This document shows, piece after piece, positions 15,841 through 24,142 of a stretch of DNA of 40,944 bases; position 1 is the stretch's first letter; each line of letters starts with the position of its first letter. This stretch comes from DATKPE01 sp033854175 (lineage in GTDB: Bacteria > Bacteroidota > Ignavibacteria > UBA10030 > SZUA-254), in contig JAWOKN010000014.1 in assembly GCA_033854175.1 (NCBI GenBank), positions 1-40,944 on the forward strand. The letters run 5' to 3'. Position numbers and translations under genes: made by a program. The notes under the pieces were generated by a model that saw only the letters and a program-made list of their open reading frames with translations, had not been told where the DNA came from and did no database searches.

Positions 15841-17210
15841 TGAGAACCGTGCTGGTCATCGACGATGAAAAAAGCATCAGGGATTCGATAAAAATGATTC
15901 TTGAATACGAGAAGTACAACGTTCTCTTTGCCGAGCAGGGGACAAAGGGGCTTGCGGTGTTCAGAGAGCAGCTTCCCGATGTCGTTCTTCTTGACATCAA
16001 AATGCCCGGCGGAAAGGACGGGATCGAGATTCTCCGTGAAATGAAGCAGCTCTCCCCGGAGATCCCCGTCATCATGATATCAGGACATGCAACATTCGAC
16101 ACGGCCGTTGAGGCGACAAAGATCGGCGCGTATGACTTTCTTCCCAAACCGCTTGACAGGGATAAACTGCTCATCACCGTGCGGAACGCGATCGATCAGC
16201 GGCGGTTGGCGGACGAACTGAAGAAGTTCAGGGAAAAAGACCGCATTCTCGGGACAAGCCCGAAGATGAAGGAGATCGGGGAGCTGATCCAGAAGGTCGG
16301 CCCCACCGACGCGAGGGTTCTTGTGACGGGTGAAAGCGGGACGGGGAAGGAGCTTGTTGCCCGGGCCATCCACAAATCGAGTAAACGCGCCGCACGGCCG
16401 TTCGTGGAGGTGAACTGCGCTGCGATCCCGTCCGAACTGATCGAGTCGGAACTTTTCGGACATGAGCGCGGTTCGTTCACCGGTGCGACGACACAGCGGG
16501 TGGGGAAATTTGAGCAGGCCGACGGCGGCACGATCTTTCTGGATGAGATCGGGGATATGAGTTTGCAGGCACAGGCGAAGGTTCTCCGCGCGCTGGAGGA
16601 GGAGACCATTGAACGGGTGGGGGGTGACAGGATGATCAAGGTCGATGTCCGTGTCATTGCCGCGACGAACAAGGTTCTCGCCGACGAAATCAAGAAGGGG
16701 ATGTTCCGGGAGGATCTTTACCACCGCCTGAATGTGATCCCCATCCACATACCGCCGCTCCGGGAGCGACGCGATGACATCCCGCTGCTCGCGGATTGGT
16801 TCGCGGAAGATGTCTGCTCGAGGAACGGGCTGCCGCGGAAGGAATTCTCGCAGAAAGTGATGCAGGTCCTGAAGGAGATGGAATGGAGCGGGAATGTAAG
16901 GGAGCTGCGAAACGCCGTCGAGCGTTTGGTGATCATGTCCTCGAAAAAAGTCATCGACACCGAGGATCTCAATCTGCTCGCATTCCACCGCGGAGCCGTG
17001 ATTGACGATCTCATCGCGTCAAGCACCTCCTTCCAGGAATTTAAGGACAAGGCGGAGGCGGCATTCATAGCGTATCAGCTCAAGACGCACAACTGGAATG
17101 TCTCAAAGACCGCCGAAATCCTCGGGATGGAGAGAAGCCATCTCTACACGAAAATCAAAAAATATGGTCTTGAGCGGGGCGAAGGCGCGCCGGCCGAAGA
17201 GGGTCACTGA
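15840..17210 (+). CDS. Sigma-54-dependent response regulator, NtrC type
   Basis: A 456-residue activator. The receiver (1-120) has D8, D9, phospho-acceptor D52 and the Lys in LPKPLD. The AAA+ domain has Walker A GESGTGKE, a GSFTGA sigma-54 loop and Walker B IFLDEIGD. A Fis-type helix-turn-helix (NVSKTAEILGMERSHLYTKIKKY) lies near the C-terminus; it is 23 residues, positions about 419-441. The ATG at 15840 is chosen because AGGAG (15828-15832) is 7 nt upstream and the start overlaps the previous stop as TGATG. In-frame ATGs at 15822 and 15834 are worse. It is the last gene of the plus-strand run and converges on rlmB with a 33-nt gap. No partner kinase is seen. Confidence 0.94.
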   Translation: MRTVLVIDDEKSIRDSIKMILEYEKYNVLFAEQGTKGLAVFREQLPDVVLLDIKMPGGKDGIEILREMKQLSPEIPVIMISGHATFDTAVEATKIGAYDFLPKPLDRDKLLITVRNAIDQRRLADELKKFREKDRILGTSPKMKEIGELIQKVGPTDARVLVTGESGTGKELVARAIHKSSKRAARPFVEVNCAAIPSELIESELFGHERGSFTGATTQRVGKFEQADGGTIFLDEIGDMSLQAQAKVLRALEEETIERVGGDRMIKVDVRVIAATNKVLADEIKKGMFREDLYHRLNVIPIHIPPLRERRDDIPLLADWFAEDVCSRNGLPRKEFSQKVMQVLKEMEWSGNVRELRNAVERLVIMSSKKVIDTEDLNLLAFHRGAVIDDLIASSTSFQEFKDKAEAAFIAYQLKTHNWNVSKTAEILGMERSHLYTKIKKYGLERGEGAPAEEGH

Positions 17211-17243
17211 TTCGGTCGTAAGGGTACCTGTTCGCGGGGTTAT

Positions 17244-18047
17244 CTAAAATTTCCTTCGCGTTCTTGCGGCCTCGTACATGATCACCGCGCCGGCGACCGA
17301 AGCATTCAAGGAGCCAACCTCGCCGAAGAGCGGAATTTTCACAAGGAAATCACACTTTTCCTTTACCAGCTGGCGGATTCCCTTCCCTTCGTTTCCGATG
17401 ACCAGGGCGATCGGGGTGGTGTAATCCACCTGCGTGTACATCTTATCACCTTCCGAATCGGCCCCGATGATCCATACCCCCTTTTTTTTCAGTTCCTCGA
17501 GAGTCGTCGCGATGTTGGTCACCTTTGCAACGGGCAGATGTTCGCTGGCACCGGCTGAGGTTTTTGCGACAGTCTGGTTGACCGACGCGGCGTGATGTTT
17601 CGGGATGACAGCCCCGTGCACTCCCACACATTCCGCGGTTCTGATGAGGGCCCCGAGATTTTGGGGGTCTTCAATCTCGTCGAGGATCAGCAGAAAAAGG
17701 GGTTCGTTGTTCGTTTCCGCAATTTTCAGGATGTCGTCGATCTCGACATATTCTTTCGTCCCGACAATAGCAACGACGCCCTGGGTGGTCGTGTCGCTGA
17801 CGAGATCACGGAATTTCTGTTTACCCACCTCGACAAACGGGACGCGGTTCCGTTTTGCCATGATTTTGATCTTTTCGATGGTGTTGCCCTTGACACCGGC
17901 CAGGATGACGACTTTTTCGATGATCGTCCCGGCCTTGAGGGCCTCCATGACCGGATTGCGGCCTGCGATGATGTTCACGCTCGGTTTCCTGTCGTGGACA
18001 ACCCGTAATGGTGTTACCGCCTCTTGCGTGCGTTCCTCTTCAAACAT
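17244..18047 (-). CDS. rlmB: 23S rRNA (guanosine-2'-O-)-methyltransferase RlmB (SpoU family)
   Basis: A SPOUT-class rRNA methylase that modifies G2251 (E. coli numbering) in the 23S P-loop. An N-terminal SpoU substrate-binding domain (INIIAGRNPVMEAL-type start) is followed by the trefoil-knot domain. Motif 1 is DPQNLGALIRTAECVG, motif 2 is ALVIGNEGKGI and motif 3 is IPLFGEVGSLNASVAGA, all intact. The ATG at 18047 has AAGG 6 nt upstream. A second ATG two codons earlier (18053) abuts that AAGG and is less likely. It is the last gene of the minus-strand ptsN-to-rlmB operon. Other RlmB-like 2'-O-methylases (TrmH group) cannot be fully excluded. Confidence 0.9.
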   Translation of the reverse strand: MFEEERTQEAVTPLRVVHDRKPSVNIIAGRNPVMEALKAGTIIEKVVILAGVKGNTIEKIKIMAKRNRVPFVEVGKQKFRDLVSDTTTQGVVAIVGTKEYVEIDDILKIAETNNEPLFLLILDEIEDPQNLGALIRTAECVGVHGAVIPKHHAASVNQTVAKTSAGASEHLPVAKVTNIATTLEELKKKGVWIIGADSEGDKMYTQVDYTTPIALVIGNEGKGIRQLVKEKCDFLVKIPLFGEVGSLNASVAGAVIMYEAARTRRKF

Positions 18048-18055
18048 ATCCATCC

Positions 18056-18268
18056 TTATGATGTGATCGTGTTGGGATTACTATGATCTTTCTTTCCGTG
18101 AGGTTCTCTCCCGGCCTTTTTTTCCATCAGGCGGCCGATGACGAAGATGACGATGCCGCCGAGGAAAAAATAGAGTTCGCCCCACATATCACCCATGATG
18201 CCCTGAACCAATCCAATCATGACCGCGGCGATGCCGAGAGCCTCAAGGATTTTTCCTGCTACGTGCAT
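18056..18268 (-). CDS. Small membrane protein with two predicted TM helices
   Basis: 70 residues with two hydrophobic helices (about 9-26 and 32-47), then a basic, hydrophilic tail (MEKKAGREPHGKKDHS). No family recognised. I start at the ATG at 18268; a TTG directly before it (18271) is also in frame. It lies 5 nt after the glutaredoxin-like gene and 8 nt before rlmB on the same strand. That spacing, together with the clean membrane profile, is the main evidence that it is real. Function unknown. Confidence 0.65.
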   Translation of the reverse strand: MHVAGKILEALGIAAVMIGLVQGIMGDMWGELYFFLGGIVIFVIGRLMEKKAGREPHGKKDHSNPNTITS

Positions 18269-18273
18269 CAATG

Positions 18274-18522
18274 TTAGGTGGCGGAAAGTTTCTTGATTAT
18301 TTCGATAAAACGATCTTCCGGTAAACGGTATTGGAAAGCGAATTCTTTGTTGATGAACAGTACCGGGATACGCTCTTTAAAGGCTTCATAAAACTCGTCA
18401 CCCTCCTCGATGCTGATTTCGTGCAGTTCGAAGGGGTATCGGTTCCGGATCCGCATCAGCGATTTTTTCATGATATCGCAGAGGTGGCAGCCGGCTTTCG
18501 TGTAGAGTTCTACGGATATCAT
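18274..18522 (-). CDS. Glutaredoxin-like protein (DUF836 type, CHLC motif)
   Basis: An 82-residue thioredoxin-fold miniprotein. ELYTKAGCHLCDIM (5-18) gives the redox pair C12/C15, and RIPVLFIN (about 51-58) supplies the cis-proline. This pattern (TK.GCHLC) defines the small glutaredoxin-like DUF836 group, whose members are presumed cytosolic disulfide reductases with unknown partners. SD-like AGAAAGG lies just upstream of the ATG at 18522. It sits 6 nt after lgt and 5 nt before the 2-TM gene. Confidence 0.88.
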   Translation of the reverse strand: MISVELYTKAGCHLCDIMKKSLMRIRNRYPFELHEISIEEGDEFYEAFKERIPVLFINKEFAFQYRLPEDRFIEIIKKLSAT

Positions 18523-18528
18523 GCCTTT

Positions 18529-19350
18529 CTATTTGATGCCCAGGGCGGCTTTTCGGTTTAATAGGAAAAGACCGATGACGCCGATGATGATGATGATGAC
18601 CGAAATGAGCTGCGCTTCGGACAAACCCGCGAGAATGCGTGGATTGATGCGGATGAATTCAACCAGGAACCTCGCCGAACCGGCCATGATGAGATAGATG
18701 GAGAATATCTGCCCGTCCAGCGGATATTTCTTTCTCAGACTCCAGAGAATCCCGAAGAGGATCACGCCGGCAATGAACTCATAGACGGGGGTTGGATGGA
18801 CCGGGATCGTGTCGGGGACGACGCCGTTCACGCCGTATTTGCTGACGATATCGGGAAAATCCCTGAACGCAAGGGAAGGCGGGTAGGTGCCGTTACTGTA
18901 GACCGCCGCCCAGGGGAGGCTGGTCGGGTAGCCGTAGTCGCCGTCACCCGAGAGATGGCACCCGATCCGGGCAATACCATAGCCGATCAAAAGGGCGGGG
19001 GCTGTCGCATCGGCAATCCTGAGGAACGGGATGTTTTTCTTCTTCGCGTACCGCCAGATTGCTGCCGTGGCCAGTATGAACCCGCCGTACCACGTCAGAC
19101 CGCCGGGAGAGACAAGCATCGAAGGGTGTTCGAGAAAATCGTTGAGGTTTTCAAGAAGGAACAGGATTTTTGATCCGGCGAGACCGAAAAGGATCGCCAG
19201 AAGTGTAATGGTGCTTCCGAGATTCTGATCATATCCCTTCCTGATGAGGTCCTTGGTCAGGATCCAGCTCCCGGCGATAAAGCCGAGCCCCATCATGAGG
19301 CCGAAACTATAGACGGGGATAGACCCGATTTTGAACAGGATCGGATGCAT
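18529..19350 (-). CDS. lgt: Prolipoprotein diacylglyceryl transferase
   Basis: A 273-residue polytopic inner-membrane enzyme that transfers diacylglycerol from phosphatidylglycerol to the lipobox Cys of prolipoproteins. The N-terminus MHPILFKIGSIPVYSFGL is typical. GGLTWYGGF (83-91) is the first active-site loop and YGIARIGCHLSGDGDYG (124-140) is the Lgt signature in its GCHLSGDGDYG form. HPTPVYE follows. About seven hydrophobic helices are evident. Length is normal. It sits between hisS (46 nt upstream) and the glutaredoxin-like gene on the minus strand. Confidence 0.95.
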   Translation of the reverse strand: MHPILFKIGSIPVYSFGLMMGLGFIAGSWILTKDLIRKGYDQNLGSTITLLAILFGLAGSKILFLLENLNDFLEHPSMLVSPGGLTWYGGFILATAAIWRYAKKKNIPFLRIADATAPALLIGYGIARIGCHLSGDGDYGYPTSLPWAAVYSNGTYPPSLAFRDFPDIVSKYGVNGVVPDTIPVHPTPVYEFIAGVILFGILWSLRKKYPLDGQIFSIYLIMAGSARFLVEFIRINPRILAGLSEAQLISVIIIIIGVIGLFLLNRKAALGIK

Positions 19351-19396
19351 CTATCGGATTACCCTGACCGGTGAGAAATCGTGTCGGAGAACATTG

Positions 19397-20671
19397 TTAC
19401 CGTCCATTCCGTGATTGCAATTTTTTTACCTCGTCGGCGAGTGAGGTGAGCGGTACGCTGATCAGCTCGCCCGTGGACATGTTTTTTACCTGACAGCCGT
19501 TCGTATGGATTTCGTTTGCACCGATGACAAGTGAATACCTCGCCTCCTGGCGGTCAGCTTCACGCATCTGGGCTTTCAGGCTTCTTGCGAGGTGGTCGGT
19601 ATCCGCGGCTATTCCTGCGCGCCGCAGTTCAGCGACCGCCGCCGATGCCCATGCTTTCCCCTCCTCGTCGGCGCATGCGATAAACAGGAACGGGCGCACA
19701 GGCTCCGGAAGTGCCACCTTTTGTTCCTCGAGCACCATCAGCAGCCTTTCAATACCGGCAGCAAATCCCACGGCGGGGGTGGGTTTACCCCCCAGCTGCT
19801 CAGCGAGGAGGTCGTAGCGGCCGCCCCCGGTGAGTGCATCCTGGGAACCGAGATCGGTGCAGGTGATTTCGAATGCAGTTTTTGTGTAGTAATCGAGACC
19901 GCGGACGATTCGACCGTCGACCCTGTAGGCCACACCCGCGCGGGAGAGTGACGCCTGAAGTTCCTTGAAATGCGCGGAGCATTCGGGGCAGAGATGATCG
20001 ATCATCAGCGGTGCATCGGCGGTGATCTTCCTGTCGTTCTCATCCTTGGAATCAAGGACACGCAGGGGGTTCTGATCCAGGCGGCGCTGGCTGTCTTCGG
20101 ACAACCGGTGGAGTGATTTCCGCAGAAAGTCCTGCAGCTGTTGCTTATAGGCGGGTCTGCACCGCTGGCACCCGACGGAGTTGATGTTCAGGGAGGTATT
20201 ACGGACGCCGATGGAACGGTAGACTTCCATCGCGAGAACAATGACATCGGCATCGATAGCGGCAGCGCTGCCTCCGATTGCCTCGGCGCCGAACTGATGG
20301 AACTGGCGAAGGCGGCCCGCCTGAGGGCGCTCCTGCCGGAACATGGGTGAGATATAATACACCTTCGTAAGCGGCTGGAGATCGGCCAGATTATGCTGGA
20401 TATATGCCCGGACGACAGCCGCGGTCATTTCAGGCTTCAATGTCAGGCTGACGTCGCTCCTGTCGGTGAATGTGTACATTTCCTTGCTGACGATGTCGGT
20501 TAATTCACCGATGCTCCGGGCGAAGAGGGCAGTTTCCTCAAACACGGGTGTTCTGATCTCCTGGTAGTTGAACAGCTGCATCCGGGTCCGGATATGCTGC
20601 TCGACATATTGCCAGCGATGGACATCGGCCGGGAGAATGTCCCGGGTCCCTTTTATTGATTTAAATTTCAC
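19397..20671 (-). CDS. hisS: Histidine-tRNA ligase
   Basis: A 424-residue class II aminoacyl-tRNA synthetase. KGTRDILP opens the catalytic domain, motif 2 is in FRQERPQAGRLRQFHQFG, LDYYTKTAFEI is the histidine-binding stretch, GGRYD and GFAAGIERL are motif 3, and the C-terminal anticodon domain runs from about residue 325. I chose the GTG at 20671 because AAGGA (20678-20682) is 6 nt upstream; a TTG at 20695 is in frame but has no ribosome site. Two oddities: the usual LRPEGTA reads LKPEMTA, and an insertion carries a CxxC...CxxC set (CQRC ... CPEC), which may bind zinc and also occurs in some other HisRS. It is the second gene of the operon after the ptsN-like gene. Confidence 0.96.
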   Translation of the reverse strand: MKFKSIKGTRDILPADVHRWQYVEQHIRTRMQLFNYQEIRTPVFEETALFARSIGELTDIVSKEMYTFTDRSDVSLTLKPEMTAAVVRAYIQHNLADLQPLTKVYYISPMFRQERPQAGRLRQFHQFGAEAIGGSAAAIDADVIVLAMEVYRSIGVRNTSLNINSVGCQRCRPAYKQQLQDFLRKSLHRLSEDSQRRLDQNPLRVLDSKDENDRKITADAPLMIDHLCPECSAHFKELQASLSRAGVAYRVDGRIVRGLDYYTKTAFEITCTDLGSQDALTGGGRYDLLAEQLGGKPTPAVGFAAGIERLLMVLEEQKVALPEPVRPFLFIACADEEGKAWASAAVAELRRAGIAADTDHLARSLKAQMREADRQEARYSLVIGANEIHTNGCQVKNMSTGELISVPLTSLADEVKKLQSRNGR

Positions 20672-20725
20672 CCTTATTCCTTGATGATCCCGCAACGGCC
20701 GGAATGGCCGGGAAGGAAGCTCTGT

Positions 20726-21196
20726 TTACATATCAGAGTACGTTGCTTCTTCTTGCCTGAAAATCTCGATAACATCGTGTGGATTGCCGGCGATCAAAAG
20801 CCGGTCGCGGAAATCCTCTTTGTTCATTAAACGTGAAATCCTGCTGAGGAGTTTTATGTGCGGTCCGACCATGTTGTCCTTGCCGATAAGCAGGAAGACC
20901 AGCCTCACCGGTTTGTCGTCAAGTGCCTGATAATCGATCCCTTCGGCCGTTACGGCAAATGCGGCTACCGTATCGGTGACAGCGTCGGTTTTGCCGTGCG
21001 GAATCGCAAAGCCGTTCCCGACGCCGGTTGACATGATTTTTTCACGGTCAAATATGGCCGTTCGTACCTTTTCCTGATCCAGAACTTTCGGGGATTTCGC
21101 GACAAGATCGATCATTGCGTTGAGAATCTCATCCTTGGAGTGCCCTGGAAGGCCCGTAATGATGACTTTTTCGTCAAGGATGTCGCTTATTTTCAT
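20726..21196 (-). CDS. PTS EIIA domain protein (PtsN/fructose type)
   Basis: A 156-residue single EIIA domain of the fructose/mannitol/nitrogen class. The phospho-accepting His is H67 in GFAIPHGKTDAV. The C-terminal half (RLVFLLIGKDNMVGPHIKLL) matches the fold. No permease (EIIB/EIIC), HPr or EI is nearby, so a regulatory PtsN-like role is more likely than sugar uptake. It is the first gene of the minus-strand operon leading to hisS, lgt and rlmB, with a candidate promoter at 21299-21328. The CAGGAG upstream of the ATG is 12 nt away, a rather long spacing. Confidence 0.9.
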   Translation of the reverse strand: MKISDILDEKVIITGLPGHSKDEILNAMIDLVAKSPKVLDQEKVRTAIFDREKIMSTGVGNGFAIPHGKTDAVTDTVAAFAVTAEGIDYQALDDKPVRLVFLLIGKDNMVGPHIKLLSRISRLMNKEDFRDRLLIAGNPHDVIEIFRQEEATYSDM

Positions 21197-21298
21197 TTTT
21201 GGGGTGCGCTCCTGGAAGGGGGTTGCGATCGGTGATGATCATCATGATATGCGGATCTCGTGCTTACTGTAACCACGTGAGAGAATTTTTTGTGTTGT

Positions 21299-21328
21299 CC
21301 AATGTAAGGAAAAAAAGGTTTTTTAGCA
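21299..21328 (-). promoter_or_regulatory. Candidate Bacteroidota-type promoter for ptsN-hisS-lgt operon
   Basis: On the minus strand: TTG (21328-21326), 19 nt, TACATTGG (21306-21299). It would give a leader of about 95 nt to the ATG at 21196. Confidence 0.35.
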
Positions 21329-21375
21329 ACCACAAAAGGGAAAAACCCGCGTTCCGACCGGGAAAACCGCCCACG

Positions 21376-22515
21376 TCAGAGTACACCCAGGGCATGTTCA
21401 AGATCGTCGATGATATCATCGACATCCTCCAGCCCCACCGAAATACGCACCAATCCATCGGTTACGCCTATTTTCCTGCGCTGTGCCCTTGGGATGGAGC
21501 TGTGGGTCATCGTCGCAGGATGCGAGATGAGTGATTCCACGCCCCCGAGGCTTTCCGCAAGGGCGCAGAGCCTGACACGTTTCAGAAATTTCTTTGCCGC
21601 GGCGAGAGTCCCGAGGTCGAATGCGATCATCCCCCCGAAATTTTTCATCTGTCGTTTTGCGAGGCGGTGCTGCGGATGTTCCGGGAGGCCCGGATAATGC
21701 ACCTTCAGCACAGATCGCTGTTTTGTCAGCCACTGGGCTATCGACAGGGCGCTCCTTCCGTGCTGCGCCATGCGGACCGGGAGCGTCTTGGTGCCGCGCA
21801 GGCAGAGCCAGGCTTCAAACGGGCTCAGAATCCCGCCGACGGCTTTCTGGAAAAACCTGAGCCGTTCCGCCACGTGATCGTCGCTGGTGATGACCATGCC
21901 GCCGAGCATATCGCTGTGTCCGTTGAGGTATTTCGTCAGGCTATGGACAACGATATCGATGCCATATTCGAGCGGTCGCTGGAGGTAGGGAGTTGCAAAG
22001 GTGTTGTCGGCGACCGTGAGGAGCCTGTGTTCCCTGGCGATGCGGGCGACCGCGGGCAGATCGGTGATCTCCATCGTGGGATTGGTCGGTGTCTCGACGA
22101 AGATCATTTTTGTGTTTCTTCTGATGGACCGCTGCAGAAGGCGGATATCGGTCGTGTCCACAAAGTCGAACTTCAGCCCGTATTCTTCGAGGATGAATTT
22201 TCCGATCCTGTATGTTCCGCCGTAGACATTCTGCGAGAGGATGATCCCGTCACCCGGATGCAGAATGCGGAAAATGGCGTCGATCGCAGCCATTCCCGAG
22301 CCAAATGCCAGGCCGTGCCGGCCGTTTTCCAGCGCGGCGATGTTCCGTTCAAGGGCATCCCGCGTAGGATTGGAAACCCTTGAATATTCATATCCCTTGT
22401 TTTTACCCAGCTCTTCCTGGACGTAGGTCGAGGTGAGATAGACCGGGGTCATGACCGCGCCCGTTGACGGGTCGGGATCCTGACCTGCGTGAATAGCCTT
22501 CGTGGAGAATCGCAT
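21376..22515 (-). CDS. Cystathionine gamma-lyase / gamma-synthase family PLP enzyme
   Basis: A 379-residue Cys/Met-metabolism PLP enzyme. The N-terminus FSTKAIHAGQDPDPSTGAV, the YSRVSNPTRDALE substrate/PLP-phosphate loop, the VADNTFATPYLQRPL stretch and the PLP lysine K195 in HSLTKYLNGHSD are all intact. SLGGVESLISHPATMTH is the C-terminal signature. Lyase and synthase cannot be separated by sequence alone. Lying downstream of a cystathionine beta-synthase favours gamma-lyase (cystathionine to cysteine). The gap to cbs is 194 nt and shows no convincing promoter, so both may be read from the larB promoter. Confidence 0.93.
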   Translation of the reverse strand: MRFSTKAIHAGQDPDPSTGAVMTPVYLTSTYVQEELGKNKGYEYSRVSNPTRDALERNIAALENGRHGLAFGSGMAAIDAIFRILHPGDGIILSQNVYGGTYRIGKFILEEYGLKFDFVDTTDIRLLQRSIRRNTKMIFVETPTNPTMEITDLPAVARIAREHRLLTVADNTFATPYLQRPLEYGIDIVVHSLTKYLNGHSDMLGGMVITSDDHVAERLRFFQKAVGGILSPFEAWLCLRGTKTLPVRMAQHGRSALSIAQWLTKQRSVLKVHYPGLPEHPQHRLAKRQMKNFGGMIAFDLGTLAAAKKFLKRVRLCALAESLGGVESLISHPATMTHSSIPRAQRRKIGVTDGLVRISVGLEDVDDIIDDLEHALGVL

Positions 22516-22709
22516 ATCGTTAGTATCCGTTGTTGTTCATATTCTACTGCCGGAGAAGAGGTTTATGCAGCATGCGAGGATTCCGGTCAATGACGCGGAA
22601 CCGCGGCCGGAGGTTGATTCAGGGACGATCCGGAACTCCCCTGGACGCTGAATTTTTTTGCCTGTGACCATCGAACCGCGCAACGTGCAGACCCCTGATT
22701 GTCGCCGAC

Positions 22710-24098
22710 CTATCTCGCCATATACTCGATGACATCGTAACGGGTCAGGATGCCGATAATGGCGTGGTTCTCCTCGACGAGGACAGCGGAGTCCTTTTTC
22801 TTGAGAAGATCGATCACATGCTCGATCGGTGAACTTGACCCGATGACAGGATATGAGGGTTCCATGAGAATTTTCACCGGCTGGTCGAGTTTCGAGTTGT
22901 CTTCGAGGACTGCCGACATCAGGTCGTTGTCGATGACCGTGCCCACGGATTTTCCCTTTTCGATGACGGGAAGCTGCGATACGTCGTGTTCCCGGAAAAG
23001 GTCGAGAGCGGTCCTGATGCTGGTCGAAGAATCGATGGCGATCAGGGCCTGGACATTCTTGGGTTTACTCTGGAGGACATATTTTGCGGTGACGCGGTCG
23101 GGGATCAGGAACCCGTTTTCGCGCATCCAGTCGTCATTATAGATTTTGCTGAGATATCTCTCGCCGGTATCGGGCAGGAGAATGACCATGATGTCGTTGT
23201 CCCTCATCCGGTCGGCGTACTTCAGCGCGCCTGCGACGGCGGTCCCGCTCGATCCGCCGACAAAAATCCCCTCGTCCCGTGTGAGCCTGCGGGCGGTCAG
23301 AAACGATTCCTTGTCGTTGACCTCGATGACATCATCGATGACATCAAAATTCAGGGTTGCGGGAAGCCAGTCCTGCCCGATGCCTTCCACCTTGTAGGTT
23401 TTGAGAATCGGGGAATAGGTCTTGGTGTAAAAGTATTCTCGCAGTATGGATCCTTTCGGATCGACGCCGATGATTTTGATATTCGGATTTTTCTCCTTGA
23501 GAAATTTTCCCGCACCGGAGATCGTCCCCCCCGTCCCGATTCCGCAGACAAAATAATCGATCTGTCCCCCCGTCTGATCCCATATTTCGGGCCCTGTCGT
23601 GGTATAGTGTGTTTCGGGGTTTTTGGGGTTGTAGTACTGGTTGGCAAGGATGGAATTCGGTGTTTCGCGGACGATGCGTTTGGCAACCTCGGTATAGCTC
23701 TCGGGAGAGTCATGCGGAACGGATGTTGGAGTGACAATGACCTCCGCCCCGAATGCGCGGAGCAGCCTGATCTTTTCAATGCTCATTTTGTCCGGAAGCG
23801 TGAAAACGCATTTGTATCCCTTCACCGCCGCCACCAGGGCAAGTCCCATCCCGGTGTTGCCCGACGTGGCTTCGACGATCGTCCCTCCGGGTCGCAATCG
23901 CCCTTCATGTTCTGCCTCCTCGATGATCTCAAGGCCTATGCGGTCCTTGACCGAACCGCCGGGATTGAAGAATTCGACTTTTGCGAAAAAGTGCCCCTTG
24001 AATCCACGGGTGATTTTGTTCAGTCTGACAAGGGGGGTATGCCCCAGTGTCTGGAGGATAGTCTCGTTGAAGTTGATTTTTTTCGGGTCAGTGAGCAT
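22710..24098 (-). CDS. cbs: Cystathionine beta-synthase with C-terminal Bateman domain
   Basis: A 462-residue PLP enzyme of fold type II. The PLP lysine is K51 in NPGGSVKDRIG. ATSGNTGMGLA binds the substrate/PLP ring, and GIGTGGTISGAGK holds the phosphate. Residues about 335-460 form two CBS modules (NVQALIAIDSS... and VKILMEPSYPVI...) that end in LTRYDVIEYMAR, as in regulated cystathionine beta-synthases. Plain cysteine synthases lack this tail, so CBS is preferred. It makes cystathionine from homocysteine and serine. GAGGA lies 4 nt before the ATG at 24098. Upstream larB is 44 nt away; the gamma-lyase follows. Confidence 0.93.
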   Translation of the reverse strand: MLTDPKKINFNETILQTLGHTPLVRLNKITRGFKGHFFAKVEFFNPGGSVKDRIGLEIIEEAEHEGRLRPGGTIVEATSGNTGMGLALVAAVKGYKCVFTLPDKMSIEKIRLLRAFGAEVIVTPTSVPHDSPESYTEVAKRIVRETPNSILANQYYNPKNPETHYTTTGPEIWDQTGGQIDYFVCGIGTGGTISGAGKFLKEKNPNIKIIGVDPKGSILREYFYTKTYSPILKTYKVEGIGQDWLPATLNFDVIDDVIEVNDKESFLTARRLTRDEGIFVGGSSGTAVAGALKYADRMRDNDIMVILLPDTGERYLSKIYNDDWMRENGFLIPDRVTAKYVLQSKPKNVQALIAIDSSTSIRTALDLFREHDVSQLPVIEKGKSVGTVIDNDLMSAVLEDNSKLDQPVKILMEPSYPVIGSSSPIEHVIDLLKKKDSAVLVEENHAIIGILTRYDVIEYMAR

Positions 24099-24142
24099 AA
24101 GATCCTCGGATAAGTCTGTTCAGGGAATGGCTGACTGTCAGA

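Noticed and set aside
21345..21361. Possible terminator for the cystathionine gamma-lyase gene on the minus strand (CCCG/CGGG followed by Ts)
   Set aside because: The stem is only 4 bp with a 9-nt loop, too weak to call.
22986..24113. Plus-strand frame of 375 codons antisense to cbs
   Set aside because: Shadow of the cystathionine beta-synthase gene, with no family match or ribosome site.
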